Below, piece after piece: positions 1 to 8,027 of a DNA stretch of 52,037 nucleotides. Source of the stretch: Desulfobacteraceae bacterium (lineage in GTDB: Bacteria > Desulfobacterota > Desulfobacteria > Desulfobacterales > Desulfococcaceae); assembly GCA_011390755.1 (NCBI GenBank), contig JAABRU010000027.1:1-52037 (forward strand), written 5' to 3'. The position numbers and the translations under genes were made by a program. Below the pieces are notes generated by a model. The model worked only from the letters and a program-made list of their open reading frames with translations, had not been told where the DNA came from and did no database searches. Position 1 is the first letter of the stretch. Each line of letters starts with the position of its first letter.

Positions 1-212
1 CTGAACTTGTGCAGTTCTTTTGCAATATTCAACATTTAACTATCTAAAATAATATTATATTTCAATAAAAATATTTCCAAATAAATTATTATCGGCATAC
101 AGTGATTTCAATATGTTGAGAATTTGTAGATTTTGAAACTTTTTTAAATACAACATTTTGATAAAATTATATTTTTTAGTTAAAAATAAGATTTTGGCTG
201 CACAAGTTCAGT
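1..212. mobile_element. MITE-like element, family L, copy 1
   Basis: AT-rich, non-coding segment bounded by perfect 14-bp inverted repeats (CTGAACTTGTGCAG at 1-14, its complement at 199-212). Read in reverse complement it aligns along its whole length with the element at 7795-8004, so this is a real family and not a chance palindrome. The left flank lies outside the window, so its target duplication cannot be checked. No coding capacity; presumably mobilised in trans. Confidence 0.8.
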
Positions 213-263
213 TCTTAAACACTATAGAACGGAGCATAAGGTAAATTGCCGGGCAATTATACC

Positions 264-359
264 GATACTTAAAACATTTCGGGGTATCCGGCAGAGGAAA
301 AATTCATGTACGCAGTACTTTCGGGAAATGCGGTAACCGGAAATCTTTTAAGTAATGGT
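264..359. repeat. Inverted-repeat element, family O, uninterrupted copy
   Basis: About 95 bp running from GATACTTAAAACATTTC to GGAAATCTTTTAAGTA, the ends being roughly complementary. The same unit occurs at 10419-10837, where it is split by a 316-bp insertion. This copy shows the uninterrupted state. Confidence 0.65.
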
Positions 360-380
360 ATATAATCTGTAAATTATACT

Positions 381-570
381 CAGCAGATCGGAAAGTTCCG
401 TAATTCCCCCTCTCCCCCGGCGGCAATACCGTTGATGTAAGGTGCCCGGGCGTATTGCATAGGCCCCCCGGCAGCCCCCGGTTTTCTTAAGCCAGCAGCA
501 TTGTCCCTCAGGGCGGGGATTCCTGAAACAGCACCGCTGTCCCCCGTAAACAGCATTTTCCGATCTGCTG
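381..570. mobile_element. Short inverted-repeat element, family P, copy 1
   Basis: Bounded by CAGCAGATCGGAAAG (381-395) and its near complement ending CGATCTGCTG (556-570). The GC-rich interior contains the REP-like GCGTATTGCAT palindrome. Same ends as 6922-7063, 10435-10750, 29976-30118 and 34721-34793. No clear target duplication is visible here. Confidence 0.6.
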
Positions 571-748
571 TTCCGTCAAGGTTAAACTGACAGGGATGCG
601 GAACCTCTCCGAAACTGCGGGGACATACTGCATAGGCCCGGTATGGACGGTTTCAGGGTCTATGCAGTACGCCCTTACAGGAGCAGTTTAAAATTAAAGT
701 TGACAGAACACTACTGATACTTTTGAAGAAACCGAATCAGCAGATCCC
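571..748. other. Upstream region of the PBP gene
   Basis: Holds a REP-like pair of GCATAGGCCC/GGGTCTATGCAGTACGCCC sequences (about 620-675). A TTGACA at 700-705 has no convincing -10 box at normal spacing. No Shine-Dalgarno sequence is visible just before the ATG at 749. Confidence 0.4.
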
Positions 749-3700
749 ATGAGCAGCATTTCCAATCCATATGTCTCCGGACAAAACAGGCCCCCTTTCC
801 TGCCTTTTGTGGGCAGAAACAGTATTTTTGCCCGGGCAGAGCATTTTGTAAAACAGCAGGAGCAGTGTTTTTGTTTTTTATACGGAATGCCGCATATGGG
901 GAAAACATCCCTGCTGCATCATATAAAAGAAAAACGGGCAGAACAGGGAATCCCCTCTCTTTATTTCAATCCGGCCGCGTTTCCGGACAAAGGGGCAGAT
1001 GTGCTGCTGGCGGAGCTGGCCCGGCAGATCTGCGAATTCCCGAATATGCCGCGGGTAAAGATTGCCAACCGCCTTTCTCCCAAACTTTTTCTGGAACGTT
1101 TTATTCCCCATCTGATATCCCGCCTGCCGGAACAAAATTCCCCGTTCCCCTCTCTGATACTGCTGACAGATGAATTTGCAGGAAGAGAAAGCCTGCGGTT
1201 CCGGCAGGATTCCCTGCTTTTTTACACCTGTCTCCGCAAAATGGGCATTGCCGCAGGCAGAAAAATCCGATTCATTTTTGCCCTCGGCCGTCGGACCGAT
1301 GACCGTGAAGTAATTCTTTCCGAAATTTTCGGAAAAGCGGATATCATATCGGTCCCGCCCCTGTCCCCGGAAGAAACGGCTGCCCTGGTGCGGCTTTCAG
1401 AAGAAAATGACACGTTGAAATGGCCCGATACCCAGGTGGCGGCAGTGCGGAATTTTACAGCGGGCCACCCGGAACTTACCCGTTATCTTTGTGATGAAAT
1501 ATGGAAAGATGTCCGGAAAAACGGGCGGAAAAGTATCCCTGCTGTCAGTTTCCGGGATATGGGGCAGGGATTTTCCCGCTCTTTCCGGCAGGGTTCCCCT
1601 GTATTTGAAAGGCTTTGGCATTCCCTGAGAATTTCGGAAAAGGTGCTTGTATCCGCGCTCGCGGACGGGGGAAACCGCTTTATCGAAAACAATGTGCTGA
1701 AAAAACGTCTGGCTGATTTTTCTTTTATCGGTCAAAACGGACAGATGCACAATATTGCAGCGCGGCTGTGCGAATGGGGTCTGCTGGAATCGGAAAATTC
1801 AGGCTACCGGATCCGTATCAATATGGTTTCCCGCTGGATCATGGCCAGAAAACCTTTTGACCGCATTCAGGAGGAAATCCGGCGCAGAGCCGATGAACTT
1901 TACTTCCGGGCAAAAGAATATTACCGGGAAGGGCAGAACCGTGCAGCGGTCAGCAGTCTGAAAAATGCTCTTGCCATCCTGCCGGGAAACCCCAAAATCT
2001 GTTCTCTGCTGGTAAAAATAAAAATCCGGCAGGAAAAATGCGGGGAGGCCCTGGCAATACTCGAAGCCCTTCCCCATATACATGCTTCCCCCCTCCGCCC
2101 CCTCTATATCCGTGTACTGCTCCTGCAGGCCGCAAAATGCAAAGACAGCCGGGAGGGCATTCTTCTCTATGAAAAGATACTGGAAACAGATCCGGATCAT
2201 TCCTATGCCCGTTCCCGTCTGCAGATACTGAAAGAAAGCGGAGACGGTCATCTGCGCAAAAACAGTTCCCTGCCGGAGGATCCGGATATCTACCGCCGCG
2301 CGGGGCTGGAAATAAAAGCCCGGCAGGTGGAGGAAAGTCTCCGGCAGATGGAAATTGCGGCCATGATTTCCCGCCGGAAACAGATAAAAAAACTCCGCAG
2401 AAAACTCTTTGTATGGGGCTTTCTTCCTCTGTTCTTTCTTTCTTTAACGGCTTTTGCACTTTATGCGGGATACCGGCATATCAGTCATGATCTGCCCAAA
2501 ATCGGCAGTCTGGCCGATTACCGTCCCCCGCAGGTGACATCCGTATACGCGGCTGACGGGCAGAAAATCGGCGAATTTTACCGGGAACGGCGGATTGTCA
2601 TTCCCCTTTCCCGTATGCCGGAAAACCTGATCCTGGCTTTTATCGCGGCCGAGGATGCCCGTTTTTTTTCTCATCAGGGACTGGATTATATCGGCATTGC
2701 CCGCGCATTTTTCAAAAATATCGAAGCCGGAACTGTTGTACAGGGGGGCAGTACCATTACCCAGCAGGTGATCAAATCTTTTCTGCTGGGGAATGAACGC
2801 AGTTATGAACGCAAATGCAAAGAAGCGGTACTGGCCTACAGAATTGACCGGGCCTTCGGCAAAGAAGAGATTCTCTTCCTCTACTTAAACCAGATATATC
2901 TGGGATACGGTGCATACGGTGTGGAAGCCGCTGCAGAAAATTACTTCGGCAAAACAGCGGCAGAACTGAATCTGGCCGAATGCGCCATGCTGGGCGGTCT
3001 GGCAAAAGCACCCGGAAAAGATACACCTGCCCGCCGACCCGATCGGGCTGAAAAACGCCAAAAATATGTGCTGCACCGCATGGTATCCGAAGGATATATT
3101 ACGCAGACCCAGGCTGATGATGCCCTGAAAATGCCTTTGAAAATTCAGCCCCGGCAGAACTGGTTTGCCCATGGCGTACCTTATTTTACCGAATATATCC
3201 GGCAGTATATGGAAGAACGTTATGGAAAAGAACGGCTCTGTACCGGGGGACTGAAAATTTATACCGGTATTGATCCGCATATACAGGAAATTGCCAGGGA
3301 AGAACTGGAAAAAGGGCTGAAAGAACTGGAAAACCGTCATCATTATCCGGAAGATGCAAAACTGCAGGGAGCGCTGCTGTGTGTGGAACTGGAAAGCGGG
3401 GAAGTAAAAGCCATGATCGGGGGACGGGATTATGAAAAAAGCCAGTTTAACCGGGCTGTTCAGTCCAGAAGACAGCCGGGTTCCGCTTTTAAACCCATAA
3501 TTTATGCGGCCGCGCTGGACAAAGGATTCACAACCCGGAGCATTCTTTCCGATACACCCGTATCCTACCGGGGAAACGGAAAACGCTGGACACCTTCCAA
3601 TTATGACGGGAAATATTACGGCCCCATCCCCCTGCGGAAAGCCCTGGCCAAATCCAGAAATATCCCGTCTGTGCGCCTGCTCAACCGTATCGGTCTGGAT

Positions 3701-4408
3701 TACGGCATTGCCTACGCCCGTAAACTGGGGATCCGCTCACATCTGGACAGAGGACTTTCTCTGGCTTTGGGTGCATCGGGTGTCTCCCTGCTGGAAATGG
3801 TGCAGGCCTATTCCGTTTTTGCCAGCAGCGGCCGCCTGACCCCACCGCTTTTTATCCGTAAAATCACAGATCCCTACGGCCATGAAATCACTGACAGCTC
3901 CGTATCCGTACAGGTTATAGAACCTGCCACGGCCTTTCTTATGACCAGTCTGCTTCAAAGTGTGGTGAAACAGGGAACCGGATACCGGGCCCGGGAACTG
4001 CAGCGCCCGGCAGCGGGGAAAACCGGAACCACCAATGATTTCCGGGATGCCTGGTTTATCGGTTATACGCCCGGATATATCACCGGGGTCTGGGTGGGCT
4101 TTGATATTGAACGATCCCTGGGCCGCGGGGAAGCCGGATCACAGGCAGCTCTTCCCATCTGGCTGGGATTTATGCAGAGAATGCTGGAAGGAAAACCGGT
4201 GCGTCAGTTCCCGGAAACCGCCGAAGGTATTGTGACTGTGCCTCTGGATCCGGCCACAGGGATGCGGGTGCGGGGAAATTCTGCACATGCGGTAAAGGAG
4301 TATTATAAAGAGGGAAGTCAGCCCGTATACCGCGCGCCCCGTCCGGCACAGGAACCGGAATACAAGACCGTTGTCAAAAAAGAGGATTTTTTCAAAAGTG
4401 CGTTTTAA
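749..4408 (+). CDS. PBP1A-type bifunctional penicillin-binding protein with N-terminal P-loop NTPase and TPR-like region
   Basis: Peptidoglycan synthase making glycan strands and peptide cross-links on the outer face of the inner membrane. The C-terminal 650 of 1219 residues is a normal class A PBP: a membrane segment near 553-574, a GT51 transglycosylase (E635 in EDARFF; GGSTITQQ near 666-673) and a transpeptidase with SAFK (912-915), SRN (969-971) and KTGT (1091-1094). In front lie about 550 extra residues: a P-loop NTPase (Walker A GMPHMGKT at 46-53, Walker B-like ILLTDE ending 142), a winged-helix-like stretch to about 360, and a TPR-like helical region at about 385-500, all predicted cytoplasmic. 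PBP1A proteins are usually 700-900 residues. The frame is continuous, so the fusion is seen directly; an NTPase-driven or scaffold role is inference. The start lacks a clear Shine-Dalgarno. Confidence 0.93.
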   Translation: MSSISNPYVSGQNRPPFLPFVGRNSIFARAEHFVKQQEQCFCFLYGMPHMGKTSLLHHIKEKRAEQGIPSLYFNPAAFPDKGADVLLAELARQICEFPNMPRVKIANRLSPKLFLERFIPHLISRLPEQNSPFPSLILLTDEFAGRESLRFRQDSLLFYTCLRKMGIAAGRKIRFIFALGRRTDDREVILSEIFGKADIISVPPLSPEETAALVRLSEENDTLKWPDTQVAAVRNFTAGHPELTRYLCDEIWKDVRKNGRKSIPAVSFRDMGQGFSRSFRQGSPVFERLWHSLRISEKVLVSALADGGNRFIENNVLKKRLADFSFIGQNGQMHNIAARLCEWGLLESENSGYRIRINMVSRWIMARKPFDRIQEEIRRRADELYFRAKEYYREGQNRAAVSSLKNALAILPGNPKICSLLVKIKIRQEKCGEALAILEALPHIHASPLRPLYIRVLLLQAAKCKDSREGILLYEKILETDPDHSYARSRLQILKESGDGHLRKNSSLPEDPDIYRRAGLEIKARQVEESLRQMEIAAMISRRKQIKKLRRKLFVWGFLPLFFLSLTAFALYAGYRHISHDLPKIGSLADYRPPQVTSVYAADGQKIGEFYRERRIVIPLSRMPENLILAFIAAEDARFFSHQGLDYIGIARAFFKNIEAGTVVQGGSTITQQVIKSFLLGNERSYERKCKEAVLAYRIDRAFGKEEILFLYLNQIYLGYGAYGVEAAAENYFGKTAAELNLAECAMLGGLAKAPGKDTPARRPDRAEKRQKYVLHRMVSEGYITQTQADDALKMPLKIQPRQNWFAHGVPYFTEYIRQYMEERYGKERLCTGGLKIYTGIDPHIQEIAREELEKGLKELENRHHYPEDAKLQGALLCVELESGEVKAMIGGRDYEKSQFNRAVQSRRQPGSAFKPIIYAAALDKGFTTRSILSDTPVSYRGNGKRWTPSNYDGKYYGPIPLRKALAKSRNIPSVRLLNRIGLDYGIAYARKLGIRSHLDRGLSLALGASGVSLLEMVQAYSVFASSGRLTPPLFIRKITDPYGHEITDSSVSVQVIEPATAFLMTSLLQSVVKQGTGYRARELQRPAAGKTGTTNDFRDAWFIGYTPGYITGVWVGFDIERSLGRGEAGSQAALPIWLGFMQRMLEGKPVRQFPETAEGIVTVPLDPATGMRVRGNSAHAVKEYYKEGSQPVYRAPRPAQEPEYKTVVKKEDFFKSAF

Positions 4409-4555
4409 GCTGTATTATCCATAAATCTGAACAGGTCTGCGAATCATCATGCTTCGGCTGAAAACCGGAGGCAAAGTCGGTATTCAGTATCTGCTTTTTT
4501 TCGGGCGACTGCCGGAATGTATGAACAATGCCGGTTAAAAAAGCGGAAATAAGTG

Positions 4556-4592
4556 AAAAAAGGGCGGAGAACCGGTTCTCTGCCCTTTTTTC
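4556..4592 (+). terminator. Rho-independent terminator, possibly bidirectional
   Basis: GC-rich stem AGGGCGGAGAACC/GGTTCTCTGCCCT followed by a T run, with an A run on the other side, lying between the convergent PBP and mrp genes. Confidence 0.75.
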
Positions 4593-4602
4593 TTTTGCCC
4601 TC

Positions 4603-4739
4603 AGGTGATTTCCAAATGTGAATGTGCCTTCCTGAAGGAGCCCGCAGACGGAAGCTCTGCAACCGGGCTGTCAGATATCAGACACGGCCAAACTTTCCGT
4701 TCGGCACTCCTTTGGTACATTTTTTTCAGGAAATCACCT
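4603..4739. repeat. Inverted-repeat element, family G, copy 1
   Basis: About 137 bp with ends AGGTGATTTCC and GGAAATCACCT. Related copies are at 7230-7366 and 34562-34698. The interior holds REP-like palindromes around ACTTTCCGTTCGGCACTCC. It sits directly beside the family A element that follows. Confidence 0.7.
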
Positions 4740-4741
4740 TC

Positions 4742-4850
4742 AGGAGTTACGCAGTTAAATTTTAACCCATTGATTTTTATGAAAACGAATCTTGCACTGC
4801 ACAAAATCGGTTCTTTAAAAATCAGATACCTGAAAAAGCAACTGCGTAAC
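4742..4850. repeat. Inverted-repeat element, family A, uninterrupted copy
   Basis: Runs from AGGAGTTACGCAGTT to AACTGCGTAAC, ending ten bases before the mrp stop codon. The same sequence, interrupted by other elements, is found at 45542-45868, so this copy shows what an empty family A unit looks like. Confidence 0.7.
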
Positions 4851-4859
4851 GCCCACACC

Positions 4860-5705
4860 CTATGCCAGCTCCGCCATTCTGTCTGCCACTTTTGCAAATG
4901 CCCTGCTGACAGGGGAATCACTGTATATATCCTGGTAACAGGTTCCGGAATCTCCGCATTCAACCACTTTGGGATCAAAAGGAATTTTTCCCAAAAAATG
5001 AATTGCGAAATCCTTAGCGGTTTTTTCTCCGCCGCCGCTGCCGAACATATCAATGGGCTCTCCGCAATGGGGACACTGAAAACCGCTCATATTTTCTATC
5101 AGGCCGAAAATATCCATTTTTACGGTTTTGCAGAAATTGATGGATTTTCTGACATCTGCCAGGGCTACCTCCTGGGGGGTGGTCACAATAATGGCACCGG
5201 CCCCGGAAATCACCTGGGCAACACTCAGAGGTTCATCGCCGGTTCCCGGCGGTGAATCAATAAGCAGAAAATCCAGACTTCCCCATTCCACATCTGCAAT
5301 AAACTGGCGGATGACCGAGTGTTTGACCGGTCCCCGCCAGATAATGGCATCATCTTTGCTGGCACTGAGGGATTCAATGGAAACCGCCGACAGATTTTCC
5401 GAATAAGGCAGGGGCATCAGCTTCCTTTCTGCATTCACCCCGAGCATTTCATTATTGATCCCCAGCATTCTCGGAATATCCGGACCGTGAATATCCACAT
5501 CCATGATCCCGACTTTGAACCCCTTTTTGGCAAGGGCCATTGCCAGATTAACAGTCACACTGCTTTTGCCGACACCGCCTTTACCGCTCATGACAATAAA
5601 CTTATGCCGGATTTTATCCAGTGAGCTTTTCAGTGCCTGCTCCTGTGCATCCTGTTCCTTTTTACGTTTTGAAGCACTGCAGCCTCCGCCACTTATCATC
5701 TCCAT
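4860..5705 (-). CDS. mrp: Mrp/NBP35-family ATP-binding iron-sulfur carrier
   Basis: Cytosolic P-loop ATPase of the MinD/Mrp group that carries and transfers Fe-S clusters. The 281-residue protein has the deviant Walker A SGKGGVGKSS at about 40-49, the MDVDIHGPDIPRMLG segment typical of Mrp, LLIDSPPGTGDE, and a CPHC pair near residue 210 for the bridging cluster. An extra N-terminal GGGCS segment carries one cysteine. The ATG at 5705 is chosen because AGGAGAG precedes it; the longer frame adds about 48 atypical residues. The DUF134 regulator lies upstream in the same direction, an association also known from the orange-protein loci of Desulfovibrio, so a role in metal-cluster handling is likely. 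Confidence 0.92.
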   Translation of the reverse strand: MEMISGGGCSASKRKKEQDAQEQALKSSLDKIRHKFIVMSGKGGVGKSSVTVNLAMALAKKGFKVGIMDVDIHGPDIPRMLGINNEMLGVNAERKLMPLPYSENLSAVSIESLSASKDDAIIWRGPVKHSVIRQFIADVEWGSLDFLLIDSPPGTGDEPLSVAQVISGAGAIIVTTPQEVALADVRKSINFCKTVKMDIFGLIENMSGFQCPHCGEPIDMFGSGGGEKTAKDFAIHFLGKIPFDPKVVECGDSGTCYQDIYSDSPVSRAFAKVADRMAELA

Positions 5706-6223
5706 AATACTGACTCTCCTGATGAACTTTTTCTGCATCTTCCGGGCAAAATATGCTTTCCAGAATACAGAAATGTGAACAGTTTTTTCCGATAGTGCGT
5801 CCCGTCCGCTGATTCCGAATGTTCCCAGATATGCCTGTCTCCTCCTCAACAGTGCCGGGCGCGCTGCACAGGTCAGGAAAGCGTTTCCGGAGCCTGTGCG
5901 GTGCGCAGGATTTTTTTGCCCAGGTTCCCGGTGCCGTTCCTTCGGAAAAGCGGGAATTCTGATTCACCAGGGGATTCGGGCCGCTGCAGCACAGGCGGTT
6001 TTGTTTTTATATTTCACAAATTGCCGTGCAGAAAGACGCACGCCGTGCGTCTCTGCGGTATTGTCAAATACATAAACCGCCCGTGTGCACTTTTTTGGGC
6101 ATACGTAAAAAAAACATGCGGTTTATTTATATCTGAAACAATTGTTTTTTGCAGTCATTATCCGTTTTTTTCCCTAATGCGCAGCAGAACTTTTGCCGCA
6201 GATATCCGCATCCGTCCCCCGCT
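5706..6223. other. Gap between mrp and the DUF134 gene
   Basis: No gene recognised. It holds a strong palindrome at about 6031-6060 (GCAGAAAGACGCACG pairing with CGTGCGTCTCTGC), of the same general design as the palindromes near 17070 and 43636, and an imperfect repeat of CACAGG-type sequence near 5870-5995. Confidence 0.5.
6031..6060. repeat. REP-like GCAGA...TCTCTGC palindrome
   Basis: Near-perfect hairpin whose arms end in GCAGA and TCTCTGC. Similar hairpins lie at about 17070-17096 and 43636-43664. Not followed by a T run, so more likely a REP-type repeat than a terminator. Confidence 0.5.
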
Positions 6224-6640
6224 TTATTCTGCAATCCGGTGAAAATACTCATGACTGCATTCCGGGCAATGTTCGGGTTTGCCTGTTCCGAGGGGTTCTT
6301 CCCATTTATGCCTGCATTTTTCACACATAAATATCCGGGTATCCCCGTCTACCATAGTATAATTGCCGCCTTCAATGTTGATGGCTTTTCCGTTGATCAG
6401 CGCGTCCGCTATAATCTTTCGGGCCCGCTGTATAATCCGGCCGAAGGTGGCCCGTGAAACACCCATGCTTTTTCCCGCATCCTCATAGGACAGTCCCAGC
6501 AGATCCGAAAGCCGGATGGATTCCCGTTCATCCACCGTCAGGCAGACTTCCTCCAGTTCCGTCAGGGGAATACCTCTGGGTTTAAAATAACTGATTTCCG
6601 GGTTAAAAGCGACTACACGATTTTTTTTCGGTCTTACCAT
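6224..6640 (-). CDS. DUF134-family DNA-binding protein with C-terminal zinc ribbon
   Basis: Predicted transcriptional regulator of 138 residues. It starts MVRPKKNRVV, has a sigma-70 region 4-like helix-turn-helix (LSYEDAGKSMGVSRATFGRI, about 49-68) and ends with a zinc ribbon made of CEKC and CPEC. This is the standard DUF134 layout. The start at 6640 follows AAGGAG; the longer frame would add 11 residues over the ribosome site. A consensus-like promoter is just upstream. It probably controls the neighbouring Mrp ATPase or related cofactor genes, a link known from conserved neighbourhoods; the exact target is inference. Confidence 0.9.
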   Translation of the reverse strand: MVRPKKNRVVAFNPEISYFKPRGIPLTELEEVCLTVDERESIRLSDLLGLSYEDAGKSMGVSRATFGRIIQRARKIIADALINGKAINIEGGNYTMVDGDTRIFMCEKCRHKWEEPLGTGKPEHCPECSHEYFHRIAE

Positions 6641-6676
6641 AAACGACTCCTTTTTTTCAGAGATTAAACTCAAAAG

Positions 6677-6705
6677 ATAATAAGTGGCTTTGTGCTGAAT
6701 GTCAA
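6677..6705 (-). promoter_or_regulatory. Sigma-70-type promoter for the DUF134 gene
   Basis: On the minus strand TTGACA (6705-6700), a 17-base spacer, and TATTAT (6682-6677), about 40 bases before the start codon. Both boxes are close to consensus at ideal spacing. Confidence 0.7.
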
Positions 6706-6921
6706 GTATTATTTCTCATAAATATACATCTTATTCTGAGACTAATCAAGCAATATATTCATTTTTTTTTAAAAAATTATACATTCTTCGGAAAAAATGA
6801 TTGTATATATGAATAAAATGCAGAAATAAATAGAAATTTTTTTCCATTTCTTTCATGCGGGAAGAGGATTTTTGATTTTTCAGTTGCTTCCGGGGGATGG
6901 TTCTGATATTTTTATTATACC

Positions 6922-7063
6922 CGGCAGATCGAAAACTTTTTCCCGGATGCGGTTTCATGACCGTCCCGGAGTGGGGAAATCATATTTCCGCACCGCCGCA
7001 CCTTCGGTTCCCCTGTACGGAAATACAGTTTCCGCACTTTTTCGGAAACTTTTCGATTCGCTG
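6922..7063. mobile_element. Short inverted-repeat element, family P, copy 2
   Basis: Ends CGGCAGATCGAAAACTTTTT and its near complement finishing TTTTCGATTCGCTG, with GTGCGGAAA-type palindromes inside. The flanks ATACC (6917-6921) and ATACT (7064-7068) fit a slightly decayed 5-bp target duplication, as seen precisely in other copies. Confidence 0.65.
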
Positions 7064-7229
7064 ATACTTTTATATTTTCCTTCACCAGAGCCTCTCAGAA
7101 AATCATTTCCCACTGTGATCGGAAATTTGCAGAGCATAGTGAAAAAGATTTTCCGGGCGGTCTGTTTTGCCAGCGGTCAGCATACCGGTAAAATTTTTTT
7201 TGTGACTTTCCGCATCTGTACAGTTTTTA

Positions 7230-7366
7230 AGGCGATTTCCAAATATGAATGCAGCGATTCTGAAAAAGTCACAGACGGAAAGTCTGTGACCGGACTGTCA
7301 TCTGTCAGACGCTGCCGGACTTTCAGTCCGGCACTCCTTTGCTACTTTCTTTTCAGGAAATCACCT
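7230..7366. repeat. Inverted-repeat element, family G, copy 2
   Basis: Ends AGGCGATTTCC (7230-7240) and GGAAATCACCT (7356-7366). The interior ACAGACGGAAAGTCTGT and GGACTTTCAGTCC palindromes match copies at 4603 and 34562. It abuts the family I element on its right. Confidence 0.7.
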
Positions 7367-7368
7367 AA

Positions 7369-7503
7369 CCTGAATTATTCATAAATTCACTTTTTGCTGT
7401 AAATTCAGGATATGTCAAAAAACGGGTTTTAAGGCTCTTTTCTGAATTTTTTTATTTATCAGTAATATATCCTGATATTAGCAGGACGTATGAATAATGC
7501 AGG
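7369..7503. mobile_element. MITE-like element, family I, copy 1
   Basis: 135 bp with ends CCTGAATTATTCAT and ATGAATAATGCAGG, flanked on both sides by CTAA (7365-7368 and 7504-7507). A closely similar copy at 35795-35931 is flanked by TTAA. A YTAR target duplicated over 4 bp is typical of the IS5 group, suggesting such a transposase acts in trans. Confidence 0.75.
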
Positions 7504-7507
7504 CTAA

Positions 7508-7596
7508 GAACCTATCCGGAAACCTCCGGAACCGATTTTTGGAACCGGTGAAAACAGGGGTTCAGAATACCGAAAGACAGGTTTTCGGATAGACTC
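7508..7596. mobile_element. Inverted-repeat element, family H, copy 1
   Basis: 89 bp, ends GAACCTATCCGGAAACCT and its near complement, flanked by TAA on each side (7505-7507, 7597-7599). Copies at 33350-33440 and 35967-36055. It follows the family I element with only the shared target bases between them. Confidence 0.75.
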
Positions 7597-7599
7597 TAA

Positions 7600-7794
7600 A
7601 TACCATACCATACTGTTTACATACAGATTCACTTTTCCCTGCAGGAACTTTTCAATCTGGCCGAATGAATGTAAGATGTTTTTATCTTAACATTTTTTTC
7701 AGCGGAAAGGTTTCTGCACTGTCTGATTTTCAAATCTTTCATCTCTGGCAAACTGTTTTGGCAACAGATTGTCATCCACAGCTGTCAACATTTA
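7600..7794. other. Short gap before the MITE
   Basis: No gene or clear repeat recognised. A promoter for the following gene may lie here, but no consensus pair stood out. Confidence 0.3.
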
Positions 7795-8004
7795 CTGAAC
7801 TTGTGCAGGCAAAATCTTATGATTGAACAAAAAATACAATATTATCATGCTGTTGAATCTTTAAAAGTTTCCAAACTTACAAACCTTTAACATATTGAAA
7901 TTACAACATATCCAAAAATAGTTATCTGGATGAATATAGACATAATATATTATTGTTTCAGGCAGTTAAAATGATTAAACCGCAAAATAGCTGCGCAAGT
8001 TCAG
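7795..8004. mobile_element. MITE-like element, family L, copy 2, with 8-bp target duplication
   Basis: 210 bp with 14-bp terminal inverted repeats (13 of 14 matching), homologous in inverted orientation to the element at 1-212. It is flanked by an exact 8-bp direct repeat AACATTTA (7787-7794 and 8005-8012), the footprint of transposition. The right duplication ends 15 bases before the start codon at 8028, so the insertion lies just upstream of the ribosome-binding site of the next gene. Confidence 0.88.
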
Positions 8005-8027
8005 AACATTTAATGAAAGGAGCGGAA

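Noticed and set aside
700..728. Sigma-70 promoter for the PBP gene
   Set aside because: A good TTGACA is present but no acceptable -10 box lies at 16-18 bases.
4605..5255. Open frame of 216 codons, plus strand, overlapping mrp
   Set aside because: Starts in a family G repeat and continues antisense to mrp, which is clearly the real gene.
6872..7384. Open frame of 170 codons, plus strand
   Set aside because: Runs across a family P and a family G element; composition follows the repeats and no protein family is recognisable.
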